Shown here: piece after piece, positions 6,265 through 14,828 of the stretch
How the letters are laid out: each line of letters begins with the position of its first letter
Numbering within the stretch: the first letter of the stretch is position 1
Origin: Akkermansia sp.
Lineage (GTDB): Bacteria > Verrucomicrobiota > Verrucomicrobiia > Verrucomicrobiales > Akkermansiaceae
Length of the DNA stretch: 33,737 nucleotides
Direction: 5' to 3'
Assembly (NCBI GenBank): GCA_017415555.1
Contig: JAFQGF010000044.1
Location: 1 to 33,737 of the forward strand
Program-made: the position numbers and the translations under genes
Notes under the pieces: generated by a model
The model's database searches: none
Seen by the model: only the letters and a program-made list of their open reading frames with translations
Told to the model about the DNA's origin: nothing

Positions 6265-6687
6265 TTATTTTTCTTGATTGTTGGGCTTTTCGGGGGAGGA
6301 AATGAGGAGGTCTGCGAGGCGATTTCGCTCATCTTCCGTATATGGTGCGGGGGTGACGAGGTCGGCTGTGCGGCGGGCGCTGATGCTTTTGAGTACGGCG
6401 CATACTCCCTGAGGGCCGCTGATGGTGAATTGCCAGTGCAGTGTGCTGTTGCCGATATGCTGTAGTTCTGCTGCTACGGTATATTCGTCCCAGAAATGCA
6501 GGGGCGCCCGGTAATCTGCCTCAATATGGACGCGCGGGTAAGCGTAGTTATCCGGGCGGAATCCGCGGGCATTGAGGGCGTAGAGTTCGGCTTCTTCCAT
6601 GTAACGGAAGTAGTTGGCAAAGTGGACGATGCCGGCAGCATCTGTGGCGTGCATGGGCACGCGGCCTTTGTGTATGAAGGAAGGCAT
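6265..6687 (-). CDS. Acyl-CoA thioesterase, YbgC/4HBT hotdog family
   Basis: A 140-residue single hotdog-domain protein. The N-terminal motif MHATDAAGIVHFANYFRYME (12-31) matches the 4-hydroxybenzoyl-CoA thioesterase/YbgC signature, with D16 as likely catalytic acid and H22 and Y26 conserved. The long helix is followed by the ADYRAPLHFWDEY strand (57-69). YbgC-type enzymes hydrolyse acyl-CoA thioesters in the cytoplasm and in many bacteria associate with the Tol-Pal system; no tol genes are nearby here. It begins 44 nt after the stop of the preceding minus-strand membrane protein gene and has no clear promoter of its own, so the two are probably one operon. The exact substrate is unknown. Confidence 0.85.
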   Translation of the reverse strand: MPSFIHKGRVPMHATDAAGIVHFANYFRYMEEAELYALNARGFRPDNYAYPRVHIEADYRAPLHFWDEYTVAAELQHIGNSTLHWQFTISGPQGVCAVLKSISARRTADLVTPAPYTEDERNRLADLLISSPEKPNNQEK

Positions 6688-6731
6688 TGTGAGTTACGAA
6701 TTACGAGTTACGGAGCTCTGTGGCGGAGGGG

Positions 6732-7853
6732 TTAATAGTAATAGCCGCGGGAGGATGCTGTGCCGAAGCGGCGGCGTATGTCGTCTGCCTTGGCGTTCCA
6801 GCCGGCATCCTGCACTTCTGCAATGTTGATGGTGTCGCCGGTTTCATTGGTGCGGATGTAGAGCACGGCCATTCGGCGGCCATCCGTGACGGTGAGGAAG
6901 CGGGTGCGGCTGTCGAAGATGTCGTCTACAGAAGCCACGGAGACGTCGCTTTCATCTCTCAGTTCGTTGCGGTAGGCCGTTGGCACAGACTGGAGGCGGA
7001 GCCATTGTTCTGCCTGGGCTTTGCTTTTGCCGGCCAGGGCTTCTGTGTCGGAAATATGCTTCATAACACGGTAGGCGGCATGCACGGCGGGGAAGGTGGC
7101 GCGGCGCGTGCCGTCCGGGGCCTTGCTGTATTGGTACATGGTGCGAAGGTCTCGTTGCAATGCTTCCTGCTCGGAGGGTTGGGGGTAGCACCAGAACCAG
7201 AGGGTGATGAGGATGATGAGGGTGGCCCAGCCGGCGTTCTGCCAGTTGCTCAGGCGCTGCAGGCGGCGCAGGATGGCGCGGAATCCGCTCAGGCGTTCGT
7301 GGTCGGCATCTCCGAAGAGGAAGTTGGGTTTTGCTTTCTGTGGGTTTGCCAGAATTTCCTGTACGGTGAGTGCTTTTGAAGGGTCGAGGACCGAGGCGTC
7401 CACGTTGTTGATGTCGCATTCATCGTCCGGCTCCGGCGGGTAAAGAAAACGCAGCACAACCAGGCGGGAGAACATAGTGAGCCCCAGCACGCAGACCATG
7501 TAGAGCATGCCCTGTGCGAGTTTGCCGTCCTCGTATTCAAAGGTTGGGTGTACGAGTTCAGGGCAGGTGGCAGTGAGCACAGGCCAGGCGATGATGGCTG
7601 TTCCCATGATAATCAGCAGTGAGCTGAACCACACCAGATTGCGCCGTGGGCCGGCCACGCTCACCAGCTCCATGAAGAGGAAGGGTGCCAGCCACATCAC
7701 CGGCTTAAAGTCATAGTAGGTGATACCCTGTACATAGTCCAGTGCAGGGTTGGCAGGCATGATGCTGTCCGGATACGAAAAGACATAGAGCAGGGCTGCC
7801 GCACCAGCCGTACACAGTATCAGACGCAGCGCGATGGAGACGAACCTGAGCAT
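6732..7853 (-). CDS. Multi-span membrane protein of unknown function
   Basis: A 373-residue protein with hydrophobic segments at about residues 5-26, 51-67, 73-93, 112-134 and 205-222. An acidic cytoplasmic-looking loop lies at 138-200, and a soluble C-terminal domain (about 225-373) ends in RRFGTASSRGYYY. No family is recognised. It is first in a likely two-gene operon with the YbgC-like thioesterase. Start choice is firm: TTGACA and TAGAAT with an 18-nt spacer sit just upstream and the -10 ends 6 nt before the ATG. Confidence 0.75.
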   Translation of the reverse strand: MLRFVSIALRLILCTAGAAALLYVFSYPDSIMPANPALDYVQGITYYDFKPVMWLAPFLFMELVSVAGPRRNLVWFSSLLIIMGTAIIAWPVLTATCPELVHPTFEYEDGKLAQGMLYMVCVLGLTMFSRLVVLRFLYPPEPDDECDINNVDASVLDPSKALTVQEILANPQKAKPNFLFGDADHERLSGFRAILRRLQRLSNWQNAGWATLIILITLWFWCYPQPSEQEALQRDLRTMYQYSKAPDGTRRATFPAVHAAYRVMKHISDTEALAGKSKAQAEQWLRLQSVPTAYRNELRDESDVSVASVDDIFDSRTRFLTVTDGRRMAVLYIRTNETGDTINIAEVQDAGWNAKADDIRRRFGTASSRGYYY

Positions 7854-7859
7854 GCCTTT

Positions 7860-7889
7860 ATTCTACGGCACGCCACCGCGCACTGTCAA
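7860..7889 (-). promoter_or_regulatory. Consensus promoter of the 6732-7853 gene
   Basis: On the minus strand: perfect -35 TTGACA (7884-7889), 18-nt spacer, -10 TAGAAT (7860-7865), then AAAGGC and ATG. The clearest leaderless promoter in the window. Confidence 0.85.
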
Positions 7890-7928
7890 GCGTGCGTTTC
7901 GTCACAAATGTGTTACAGATTTTCCTTG

Positions 7929-9005
7929 TTACTCATTCTCCCGCCCGTCGCCAAGCAGAAGGTGCAGGTGGCGCAGCTCTCCTGCACCGTGGGTGGTGGC
8001 AATGTGCAGCAGGCGCTCCTCTACGTCCGGGGGTGGGGGCATGCAGGCAGCAGGCAAATCTGCGGTGAGCAGCTCCAGGGCGCAGGCATTGTGCAGAGCC
8101 ATGGTAGTCTCAATGAAGCACATGCGGGTGGGCTCTTCCAGGATGAAGTTGAGCGGTTTCTTGTTGTTGAGTACGCGGTGGGGCGGAATCTTGGTGCCGA
8201 ACTCATCATCGATGCCCATGTTGGCCAGCAAAACGGGGGAAGCGATGAGGGCCGGGGCATCCAGCCTGTTGTGCAGAGCATTGATGCGACCTGTGGCGGT
8301 TACAACACACCAGGCATGCAGTACGGTGTCGTTGAGGTCTTCGCGGTCGTTCACGTTAACGAATCCCACGTCTCCCGGCAGTTCGCCGACTTTGTCCTCT
8401 ACATCTGCCACCATGACGTGCATGCCATGTTTGCGGGCATAGTGCACAATGCCGCGTCCTACCTTGCCATAGCCCACGACCAGCAGGCGTCGGCCTTCCA
8501 GGTCATTGTATTCCAGTTTTTTCAGAGCCCGGAAGAAGCTTTCGCCGGTGCCGAGCGTTGTTTCCACGCGCTTGATGCGGCCGGCATCTGCCACAATAAC
8601 GGGGCGGCGTGCTCGTTCGTACACGGGGACACCGGAGCGCGTGAGCTCTGCATAACCCAGAGTGGGGGTATAGCGGACGCACTGGGCGGCGCAATCCAGT
8701 ACGATGTCAAAGTTATCCTGCCCGTTCTCTGCTGTATGGATACCGAACTCCGGCAGGAGTGCCACGATAGCGGGGTCGCAGGGCATGCTGGTTTTGCGGG
8801 GTACATACACAGTAGCTCCGGCAGCCAGCAGAGCCATGAACTTGCCGAGCGTATTGCGGAAGATGGGGCTGGCATCCAGCACGCGCAATCCTTCCAGCGG
8901 TGTGGTAGCGGCCCACTCATCCGCCTGGCGAAGCAGGGTGGGCCATTCCTCGGGTGGGTAGAATCCCTGCAGATACTCTTTGATGCGTTGTGCGTTTGCG
9001 TTCAT
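7929..9005 (-). CDS. Adenosylhomocysteinase-like NAD-binding protein
   Basis: A 358-residue protein resembling S-adenosylhomocysteine hydrolase. A Rossmann motif GYGKVGRG (178-185) lies in LLVVGYGKVGRGIVHYARK; VVTATGR (234-240) and LANMGIDDEFG (260-270) match the family's VTATG and NIGHFDNEID blocks, and E148 (VETTLGTGE) aligns with the family's EETT. Unusual: true hydrolases have about 430-490 residues and carry the NVNDSVTKSKFDN active-site segment with catalytic Lys and Asp. Here the stretch between E148 and the Rossmann fold is too short and that segment is missing. It may be a divergent or non-catalytic paralogue. The start at 9005 is taken because the promoter lies inside a longer upstream reading frame. 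Confidence 0.7.
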   Translation of the reverse strand: MNANAQRIKEYLQGFYPPEEWPTLLRQADEWAATTPLEGLRVLDASPIFRNTLGKFMALLAAGATVYVPRKTSMPCDPAIVALLPEFGIHTAENGQDNFDIVLDCAAQCVRYTPTLGYAELTRSGVPVYERARRPVIVADAGRIKRVETTLGTGESFFRALKKLEYNDLEGRRLLVVGYGKVGRGIVHYARKHGMHVMVADVEDKVGELPGDVGFVNVNDREDLNDTVLHAWCVVTATGRINALHNRLDAPALIASPVLLANMGIDDEFGTKIPPHRVLNNKKPLNFILEEPTRMCFIETTMALHNACALELLTADLPAACMPPPPDVEERLLHIATTHGAGELRHLHLLLGDGRENE

Positions 9006-9016
9006 TCCTGTGCCAG

Positions 9017-9045
9017 ATTCTAAGCCCCGAGTCCGGAAAATGCAA
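9017..9045 (-). promoter_or_regulatory. Promoter of the adenosylhomocysteinase-like gene
   Basis: On the minus strand: -35 TTGCAT (9040-9045), 17-nt spacer, -10 TAGAAT (9017-9022), 11 nt to the ATG, so a leader of only about 4 nt. Confidence 0.75.
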
Positions 9046-9106
9046 GCATATAGTGTAGAAATGTCCACTAAATGGGGGAAAAGCGGGGGCGAGCGGCAGA
9101 TTCTTG

Positions 9107-9134
9107 TTGCATGCGGGCGCGTGCTGTGTTAAAT
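9107..9134 (+). promoter_or_regulatory. Promoter of the HIT gene
   Basis: -35 TTGCAT (9107-9112), 16-nt spacer, -10 TTAAAT (9129-9134), 11 nt to the ATG at 9146. It supports 9146 rather than the in-frame codon at 9104 as the start. Confidence 0.55.
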
Positions 9135-9145
9135 ATGTGGGTGCA

Positions 9146-9490
9146 ATGGAAAAAACACTCTTCCAGAAAATAGCGGATAAGGAGATACCCTCGGCCATGG
9201 TGTATGAGGACGAGCTCTGTGTGGCTTTCAGGGATATTACTCCCGTGGCTCCTGTGCATGTGTTGCTGGTGCCGCGCAAGCCTATTCCCAGCGTAGCAGC
9301 TGCTACGGTGGAGGATGCCGCCCTGCTGGGGCACCTCATGCTCAAAGTTGGTGAGATTGCCCGGGCTGAAGGACTGACCGAGGGCGGGTTCCGCACCGTG
9401 CTCAACACCGGAGCCGATGCCGGGCAGACCGTGCCGCACCTGCATATTCACATCATCGGTGGGCGTTCTCTTCAGTGGCCTCCCGGTTAG
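9146..9490 (+). CDS. HIT-family nucleotide hydrolase (HINT type)
   Basis: A 114-residue histidine-triad protein. The active-site motif VPHLHIHIIGGR (96-107) carries H98, H100 and H102, the last two in the catalytic triad region. The preceding strands (MVYEDELCVAFRDITPVAPVHVLLVPRK) are typical of HINT/PKCI proteins, and N87 is conserved. Such cytoplasmic enzymes split purine nucleoside phosphoramidates and adenylates, including aminoacyl-AMP. Length is normal for the family. It is followed 56 nt later by the GH31 gene on the same strand; a functional link is not evident. Confidence 0.93.
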   Translation: MEKTLFQKIADKEIPSAMVYEDELCVAFRDITPVAPVHVLLVPRKPIPSVAAATVEDAALLGHLMLKVGEIARAEGLTEGGFRTVLNTGADAGQTVPHLHIHIIGGRSLQWPPG

Positions 9491-9546
9491 TCTGCAAATG
9501 CTCAGATTGCGGGTTGCCAGTTGCTTGTTGATTACAATGTAGCTGC

Positions 9547-11907
9547 ATGAAATCCTTCATCCGTCATTACGAGTGGGTAGATAGCTACACGCTCGAAATA
9601 GAGTTTCCCACAAATCGGCTCCGGCTTTACTTCCTGGAGCCCGGGGTAGTGCGGTGCCGTTATGTGTCGCACCCGGTTTTTGAAAACATACCCAGCTACG
9701 GTATTGCGCCGGAGTATGCGCCGGCATGTCTGCAGCCGGAGGAGGTGGAGAAGGCGGATAGCTACGAGTTGTACACCCCGCGCTTGGTGGTACGGGTACG
9801 CAAGGAGGATGGCGGTTTGGAGTTTCTGGAGCGAGCCGGGGGGCGTATGCTGTGTGCGGATGCCGAGGGGATGGGACACCGCCTGGAGGAGCGCACCGGG
9901 GATGAGCTGGTGTGGGTTCTGAAGCACATGCCGGAGGAGGCTCACTTTTTTGCGCTGGGGGATAAACCCTGCGCGCTCAATATGCGTGGACGTCGTTTCG
10001 AAATGTGGGGGGCAGACCACTACAAGTTCCACCCGGAGAGCGACCCGCTTTACAAGAGCATACCCTTCTTTCTCTGCCTGAACCGCGGGCTGCATTACGG
10101 CATTTTCTTCGATAACACCATGCGCTCCTACTTCGATTTTGGTAAGGAGCGCTCAGACCGTCTGTTGTTCGGGGCAGATGGCGGGGTGATGGATTACTAC
10201 TTCATCTGTGGCGAGGATGCCATGGACACCGTACAGACCTACACCCGTATGACGGGATTGCCGCCCATGCCTCCGCTCTGGGCTCTGGGATACCACCAGA
10301 GCAAGTGGAGTTATTACCCGGAGAAAAATGTGGCGGAGCTCGCGGCTGAGCTGCGCTCCCGCCGCCTGCCCTGCGATGCTATTCATCTGGATATCCACCA
10401 CATGAAGGACTACCAGGCGCTTACTTGGGATCGTACCCGATTCCCGGACCCGCCGGGTATGATATCCCGCCTCGGTGAGCAGGGATTCAAGGTGGTGACC
10501 ATTATCAACCCCGGTATTAAGGTGAACCCGGATAACTATGTGTGGCGCAGTGGATTTGAGCACAATGTGTTCTGCCGCCGACACGATGGCGCCTTGTTGT
10601 CCGGCGAGGTGTGGCCGGGCACTTGTACTTTCCCCGACTTTACCTCACCCGTCACGCGGCAATGGTGGGCCGACCTGTTCCGCCGCCAGATTGCCGAGTA
10701 TGGCGTGCGCGGGGTGTGGACCGATATGAACGAGCCGTCCATCTTCCCGGATCGTACCTTCCCGTCTGATACCCGGCACAACTATGATGGTTTCTATTGC
10801 TCTCATCTGAAGGCGCACAACATCTACGGCCAGTGCATGGCGCGTGCCACGCGGCAGGGGCTGGAGAAGTACGCTCCTGAGCGGCGTCCCTTTGTGTTGT
10901 CGCGTGCGGGGTTTGCCGGTTTGCAGCGCTGGGCTGCCACCTGGACGGGGGATAATGATGCGGACTGGGAGAATCTGAAGATGGCGAACCTGATGGTGCA
11001 GCGCCTGTCTGCCAGCGGTATATCTTTCTGCGGGGCAGATACCGGGGGCTTTCTGGGGCACCCCACGCCGGAGCTTTTCTGCCGCTGGATGCAGATGGCC
11101 GCCTTCCACGTATTTTTCCGCAATCATAACAACGGCGAGTATGGCGGGCAGGAGCCCTGGTGCTTCGGCCCCGTAGTGGAGGAGCTGGTGCGCCGCTCGC
11201 TGGAGCACCGCTATCGTCTGTTGCCGTATTTCTACACCCAGTTCTACAAATACAGTCGCCGCGGCACGCCCATCATCCGCTCGCTGGCGCTGATGTACCC
11301 GGAAAATCCGGACACCTACTGGCGCAGCAGCGAGTTTTTTGTGGGAGATGCTCTGTATGTGGTGCCGGTGCACCACCCGGGTGAGACCGGGCGCTTCATG
11401 TACCTGCCGCCGGGACGCTGGTATTCGTACTGGACGGATGAACAGGCTCCGGATACGTCCACGGAGGCCTGGGTGCCTACGCCGCTTTCTCATATCCCGG
11501 TCTATGTGCGTGGCGGGTGCGTTGTGCCGCGCTGGCCGGTGCAGCAGTATGTGGGCGAGCTGGAGAATCCGCCTGTTACACTGGATTTGTGGTGGGCGCC
11601 GGAAGTTCATCAGCTCAGCGAACTCTACGAGGATGAGGGGGATGGCTATGGCTACCGCCGTGGGCGTTATATGTTGCACCGTTTTGAGTATCGAGCCCAG
11701 CTGCGTTCCTTTGCCCTCAGTCACCAGGTGAACCTGCATGCCGAACAGCAGCACCGTAGCTTTGAGTTTGCTCTGCATTCTCTGCCCCGTACGGCGTCTC
11801 CCCAGGCTATGGTGGATGGTGTGGAGGTGCCGGGCTCGTTTGATGCTTCCCATGTATTCCGGACTGAGCTGCCGCTGAATTTCTCCGAACTCAAAATTTC
11901 TTTCTGA
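9547..11907 (+). CDS. GH31 alpha-glucosidase family enzyme
   Basis: A 786-residue glycoside hydrolase family 31 protein without a signal peptide, so probably cytoplasmic. The N-terminal beta-sandwich (1-230) leads to the (beta/alpha)8 domain with LWALGYHQSKWSYY (244-257). The nucleophile D393 lies in GVWTDMNEPS, the acid/base D469 in TWTGDNDADW, and FFRNHN follows further on; C-terminal beta domains complete the fold. GH31 enzymes release glucose or xylose from alpha-linked ends of oligosaccharides; the substrate cannot be fixed from sequence alone. A TACAAT -10-like box (9533-9538) lies 8 nt before the ATG, with no well-spaced -35. The histidine kinase gene begins 4 nt after the stop, so the two are probably co-transcribed. 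Confidence 0.93.
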   Translation: MKSFIRHYEWVDSYTLEIEFPTNRLRLYFLEPGVVRCRYVSHPVFENIPSYGIAPEYAPACLQPEEVEKADSYELYTPRLVVRVRKEDGGLEFLERAGGRMLCADAEGMGHRLEERTGDELVWVLKHMPEEAHFFALGDKPCALNMRGRRFEMWGADHYKFHPESDPLYKSIPFFLCLNRGLHYGIFFDNTMRSYFDFGKERSDRLLFGADGGVMDYYFICGEDAMDTVQTYTRMTGLPPMPPLWALGYHQSKWSYYPEKNVAELAAELRSRRLPCDAIHLDIHHMKDYQALTWDRTRFPDPPGMISRLGEQGFKVVTIINPGIKVNPDNYVWRSGFEHNVFCRRHDGALLSGEVWPGTCTFPDFTSPVTRQWWADLFRRQIAEYGVRGVWTDMNEPSIFPDRTFPSDTRHNYDGFYCSHLKAHNIYGQCMARATRQGLEKYAPERRPFVLSRAGFAGLQRWAATWTGDNDADWENLKMANLMVQRLSASGISFCGADTGGFLGHPTPELFCRWMQMAAFHVFFRNHNNGEYGGQEPWCFGPVVEELVRRSLEHRYRLLPYFYTQFYKYSRRGTPIIRSLALMYPENPDTYWRSSEFFVGDALYVVPVHHPGETGRFMYLPPGRWYSYWTDEQAPDTSTEAWVPTPLSHIPVYVRGGCVVPRWPVQQYVGELENPPVTLDLWWAPEVHQLSELYEDEGDGYGYRRGRYMLHRFEYRAQLRSFALSHQVNLHAEQQHRSFEFALHSLPRTASPQAMVDGVEVPGSFDASHVFRTELPLNFSELKISF

Positions 11908-11910
11908 CCC

Positions 11911-13053
11911 ATGGCAATCAAACGCGATACACTGGATAAGATACTCAGCCGCCTAGAGCACCTGAGCACGGAGGAACTGCGGCAGTTGTTTATGCGTCTT
12001 GCCTCCGAGAAAGGCTTGCTGCAGGAGGTGTTCGATGCCCTGCGCGATGGCCTTATTCTCTTCGATGCAGCGGGCTGTGCCTGTTTTGCTAACAAAGCGG
12101 CCTGCGCCATTTACAACAGACCGCTCAATGAGTTGCTGCGTGTGTCTTTCGAACGCCTTGTGGGCGGCACCTGTACCTGGCAGGAGGTGTGCAGCAGTGG
12201 TATTGCCATCACCCGCGACCTGCATGTGAACTACCCCGCAGAGCGGCACTACAATTTCCTGATAAGTCCCGTGGCAGAAGGCTCCGAGTATCTGCTGCTC
12301 ATCCGGGATGATACAGAAAGCCTGGCCAGGGGCGAGGAAGATGCGGAGGCCGAGCAGTTTAACCTCGTTACCTACATGGCCGGAGCCGTTGCTCACGAAA
12401 TTGGTAATCCGCTGAATTCCCTGGGGCTGAATCTGCAGCTCATGCAACGCAAGCTGGCCAAATTGGGGAAAGAGGCTCAGGATAAACTGACGCCGTTGCT
12501 GGAGAGTGCCCTGGGGGAAACTCGTCGGTTGGATACACTGCTGCGGCAGTTTCTTCAATCGGTGCGTCCCGGGCACATGAAGCGCGAGGTCGTGCGCCTT
12601 AATGATGTGGTGGAGCATGTGCTGGAGGTGCTGGAGCCGGAGATGGCTCCCCGGGGTATCAGCATCCAGCTGGCGCTGAGCCGGGACCTGCCTGAGCTGG
12701 AGGCCGATGGCGGCCAGCTCTTCCAGGCTATGTATAACCTTATCCGGAATGCCTACCAATCTATCCCCGGCAATGAGGGAGGAGTGTATATTCAGACGGA
12801 TTATAATGATACGGATGTACGCATCATCATAGGTGACAATGGTTCCGGTATTTCTCACGAGGTGATGGGTAACATGTACGAACCCTTCCGCACCACTCGT
12901 AAAAAGGGCAATGGCCTCGGCCTGCTGATTGTGCGCCACATTATCAAGGAACATGGCGGCACGCTTTCTCTGGCCTCCAAAGAGGGAATAGGCACCAAGG
13001 TGACGATTACGATACCTCGCGCAGACCGCGTGGTGCGCCTGCTTCCATCGTAA
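11911..13053 (+). CDS. Soluble PAS-type sensor histidine kinase (orphan)
   Basis: A 380-residue kinase with no membrane segment. A helical N-terminus (1-40) is followed by a PAS-like sensor (about 41-135, starting VFDALRDGLILFDAAG). The dimerisation domain carries H162 in AVAHEIGNPLNSL and the ATPase domain has the N-box FQAMYNLIRNAYQS (271-284), the G1 box IGDNGSGIS (307-315) and the G2 box GNGLGLLIV (333-341). The AHEIGNPL form is typical of NtrB/AtoS-like kinases that partner sigma-54 activators. No response regulator gene is adjacent. It starts 4 nt after the GH31 stop, suggesting joint expression. It should sense a cytoplasmic signal through the PAS domain (inference). Confidence 0.9.
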   Translation: MAIKRDTLDKILSRLEHLSTEELRQLFMRLASEKGLLQEVFDALRDGLILFDAAGCACFANKAACAIYNRPLNELLRVSFERLVGGTCTWQEVCSSGIAITRDLHVNYPAERHYNFLISPVAEGSEYLLLIRDDTESLARGEEDAEAEQFNLVTYMAGAVAHEIGNPLNSLGLNLQLMQRKLAKLGKEAQDKLTPLLESALGETRRLDTLLRQFLQSVRPGHMKREVVRLNDVVEHVLEVLEPEMAPRGISIQLALSRDLPELEADGGQLFQAMYNLIRNAYQSIPGNEGGVYIQTDYNDTDVRIIIGDNGSGISHEVMGNMYEPFRTTRKKGNGLGLLIVRHIIKEHGGTLSLASKEGIGTKVTITIPRADRVVRLLPS

Positions 13054-13071
13054 GGCATTGTTTTAAAGAAG

Positions 13072-13099
13072 TTGATTTTTTCTGATTTTCTGTTATATT
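13072..13099 (+). promoter_or_regulatory. Promoter of the YeiH-like exporter gene
   Basis: -35 TTGATT (13072-13077), 16-nt spacer ending in TGT, -10 TATATT (13094-13099). Predicted leader about 6 nt before the ATG at 13113. Confidence 0.65.
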
Positions 13100-13112
13100 A
13101 CTCAGGCGATAT

Positions 13113-14177
13113 ATGAGTGATAAAACAAAAGCTGCTTTTTGGTCCGGTGTTTTACTGATTGTGTTGTTTGCCTGTACGGCCTCACTGATTGCCGGGTTTG
13201 AGTGGGTGCAGGCAGCTCGCTTAAGTCCGCTGATTGTGGGTATTATTCTGGGGATGGTGTATGCCAATACGCTGCGAAGTCAGGTTCCGTCCGGCTGGGC
13301 TCCCGGTATTAACTTCTGTACCAAGCAGGTTTTGCGAACGGGTATTGTGCTGTATGGCTTTCAGATTACTCTGAATGATGTAATGGCTGTGGGTTTGCCG
13401 GCCATTATTGTAGATGTTATTGTGGTTTGTTTTACCCTGTTGCTGGGGATTGGGCTGGGCAAGTTGCTGAACATGGATTCACAGACCGCCCTGCTGACAT
13501 CAGTCGGGAGTTCTATTTGCGGTGCTGCTGCTGTGCTGGGGGCGGAGTCTGTGGTAAAGGGCGAGGCCTACAAAACGGCCGTGGCCGTGTCTACTGTGGT
13601 GATATTCGGTACGCTTTCCATGTTCCTGTACCCCATTTTGTACCGTCTGGGAGTATTTGATATGGATGTGCAGCAAATGGGCATTTATACGGGGGCAACT
13701 CTGCATGAAGTGGCTCATGTGTACGGTGCCGGCGAAGCGATGGATGGCATGCTGGGCGCCGATGCCGGGGCTGTGGCCGACGCGATTAAGCGCCCCGCAG
13801 TCATTGTGAAAATGATGCGCGTTATTCTTCTGGCGCCTGTGCTTATTGTTCTGGCCGGTGTGCTTTCGCAGCGCAGGCATGGGGCAGAAGCTGTCCGCAG
13901 TCGTATTACGATACCATTATTTCCGTTTCTCTTTCTGGCCGTTATCGGGTTGAATTCTCTGGAGCTGTTGCCGCTGTGGGCGGTGGATTTTATACGTTCG
14001 CTCTCTACCTTTATGCTGACGATGGCGATGACGGCTCTGGGGGTTGAAACGGGTATTGAGAAATTCCGCAAAGCCGGGGTAAAACCGTTTTTGTTAGCCC
14101 TATTCCTGTTTATCTGGTTGATATTTGGTGGCTATTGGCTGGTGAAGGGGATAAGTGCCATTTGTTCTCCGGGTTGA
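13113..14177 (+). CDS. YeiH/UPF0324 family putative sulfate exporter
   Basis: A 354-residue polytopic membrane protein with about ten hydrophobic segments. Family marks include LSPLIVGIILGMVYAN (38-53), LRTGIVLYGFQITLNDV (73-89), SVGSSICGAAAVLG with AES (131-147) and GATLHEVAHVYGAG. It matches the YeiH (UPF0324, putative sulfate exporter) family in length and order. The transported substrate is not proven for the family; sulfate/sulfite export is the usual proposal. It has its own near-leaderless promoter. The neighbours downstream encode a small anchored protein and an SsuABC-type importer, which fits a sulfur theme (inference). Confidence 0.88.
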   Translation: MSDKTKAAFWSGVLLIVLFACTASLIAGFEWVQAARLSPLIVGIILGMVYANTLRSQVPSGWAPGINFCTKQVLRTGIVLYGFQITLNDVMAVGLPAIIVDVIVVCFTLLLGIGLGKLLNMDSQTALLTSVGSSICGAAAVLGAESVVKGEAYKTAVAVSTVVIFGTLSMFLYPILYRLGVFDMDVQQMGIYTGATLHEVAHVYGAGEAMDGMLGADAGAVADAIKRPAVIVKMMRVILLAPVLIVLAGVLSQRRHGAEAVRSRITIPLFPFLFLAVIGLNSLELLPLWAVDFIRSLSTFMLTMAMTALGVETGIEKFRKAGVKPFLLALFLFIWLIFGGYWLVKGISAICSPG

Positions 14178-14341
14178 TAAGATGGTGATAAATGCTCCCA
14201 TAAAAGGTCATTCTGTGCCTTATTCACCATAGAATGGCGTTTACGAGAGTTAAGCTTGCTTTTCTGCTGTTTTTTTGTTACCATCTTTCTCGTCGGATAT
14301 TGGCTTGTTAATGATGTAATGTATTTATAGACAAATGTGTT
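14178..14341 (+). other. Intergenic region with nested inverted repeats
   Basis: AAGATGGT (14179-14186) can pair with ACCATCTT (14280-14287), and inside it CATTCT (14209-14214) with AGAATG (14231-14236). A T7 run follows at about 14270. It could be a terminator for the exporter gene or a structured leader. A weak promoter for the next gene may lie at TTGTTA (14305-14310) and TATAGA (14326-14331). Confidence 0.35.
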
Positions 14342-14767
14342 ATGTTTAATGCGCGTGTCATTGTCGGAGTCCTGTTGTTTGTCGGCCTGCTGTGTATGGT
14401 GTTTATCCCGGATTGGTTTGAAGACCCCGTCAAGCTTGCTCCGGGAGAGTGGAAAGGTACCCCAAACGGGATGCTGGGCGAGGTGGATGAAAGCCAGGTG
14501 CGATGGAGTGTTGGCGGGCACCGGGGGCGTTTTGTTTACAACTGGGTACAGACGGAGAATGAACCCTACCGGGTGCAGTTCCGGCGCGGCAACCGCGTAT
14601 TCGAGGCCGAGGTGGAGTTTAATGGACGCGACGAAGCTGTGGTGCATCCTCTCATTTTTGACGAACTTCCGGAGCTGGCTCAGGACTACATCCGCAGCCG
14701 CAATAAAGCCATGAATCGCCCGGAAAATGAGATGATTTTTGTTTTTCACCGTATAAAAAGGAAATAA
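14342..14767 (+). CDS. Membrane-anchored small protein, unknown function
   Basis: A 141-residue protein with one N-terminal hydrophobic segment (6-22, signal anchor or uncleaved signal) and a soluble domain rich in beta-strand-like sequence (VRWSVGGHRGRFVYNW, EAEVEFNGRDEAVVH). The tail is basic. No family is recognised. It lies between the YeiH-like exporter and the ABC importer on the same strand, but the importer has its own promoter, so membership in that operon is not shown. Confidence 0.65.
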   Translation: MFNARVIVGVLLFVGLLCMVFIPDWFEDPVKLAPGEWKGTPNGMLGEVDESQVRWSVGGHRGRFVYNWVQTENEPYRVQFRRGNRVFEAEVEFNGRDEAVVHPLIFDELPELAQDYIRSRNKAMNRPENEMIFVFHRIKRK

Positions 14768-14791
14768 GGTGCAGTGTGGCGGCATTGTAGC

Positions 14792-14820
14792 TTGACGTAG
14801 GGTGGGAGGTTTGCTAGGAT
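14792..14820 (+). promoter_or_regulatory. Promoter of the ABC importer operon
   Basis: -35 TTGACG (14792-14797), 17-nt spacer ending in TGC, -10 TAGGAT (14815-14820), 8 nt to the ATG at 14829. Transcription is predicted to begin one or two bases before the start codon. Confidence 0.8.
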
Positions 14821-14828
14821 AGTGGGCT

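Noticed and set aside
6691..6713. Short tandem repeat GAGTTACG(A/G) with ATTAC between the copies
   Set aside because: Only two units; too short to call a repeat feature or regulatory site.
7908..9023. A 371-codon plus-strand ORF opposite the adenosylhomocysteinase-like gene
   Set aside because: The opposite strand has clear family motifs and a promoter; this frame has neither.
10645..11853. A 402-codon minus-strand ORF inside the GH31 gene
   Set aside because: The GH31 frame has the full catalytic motif set; the antisense frame is Arg/His-rich and unmatched.
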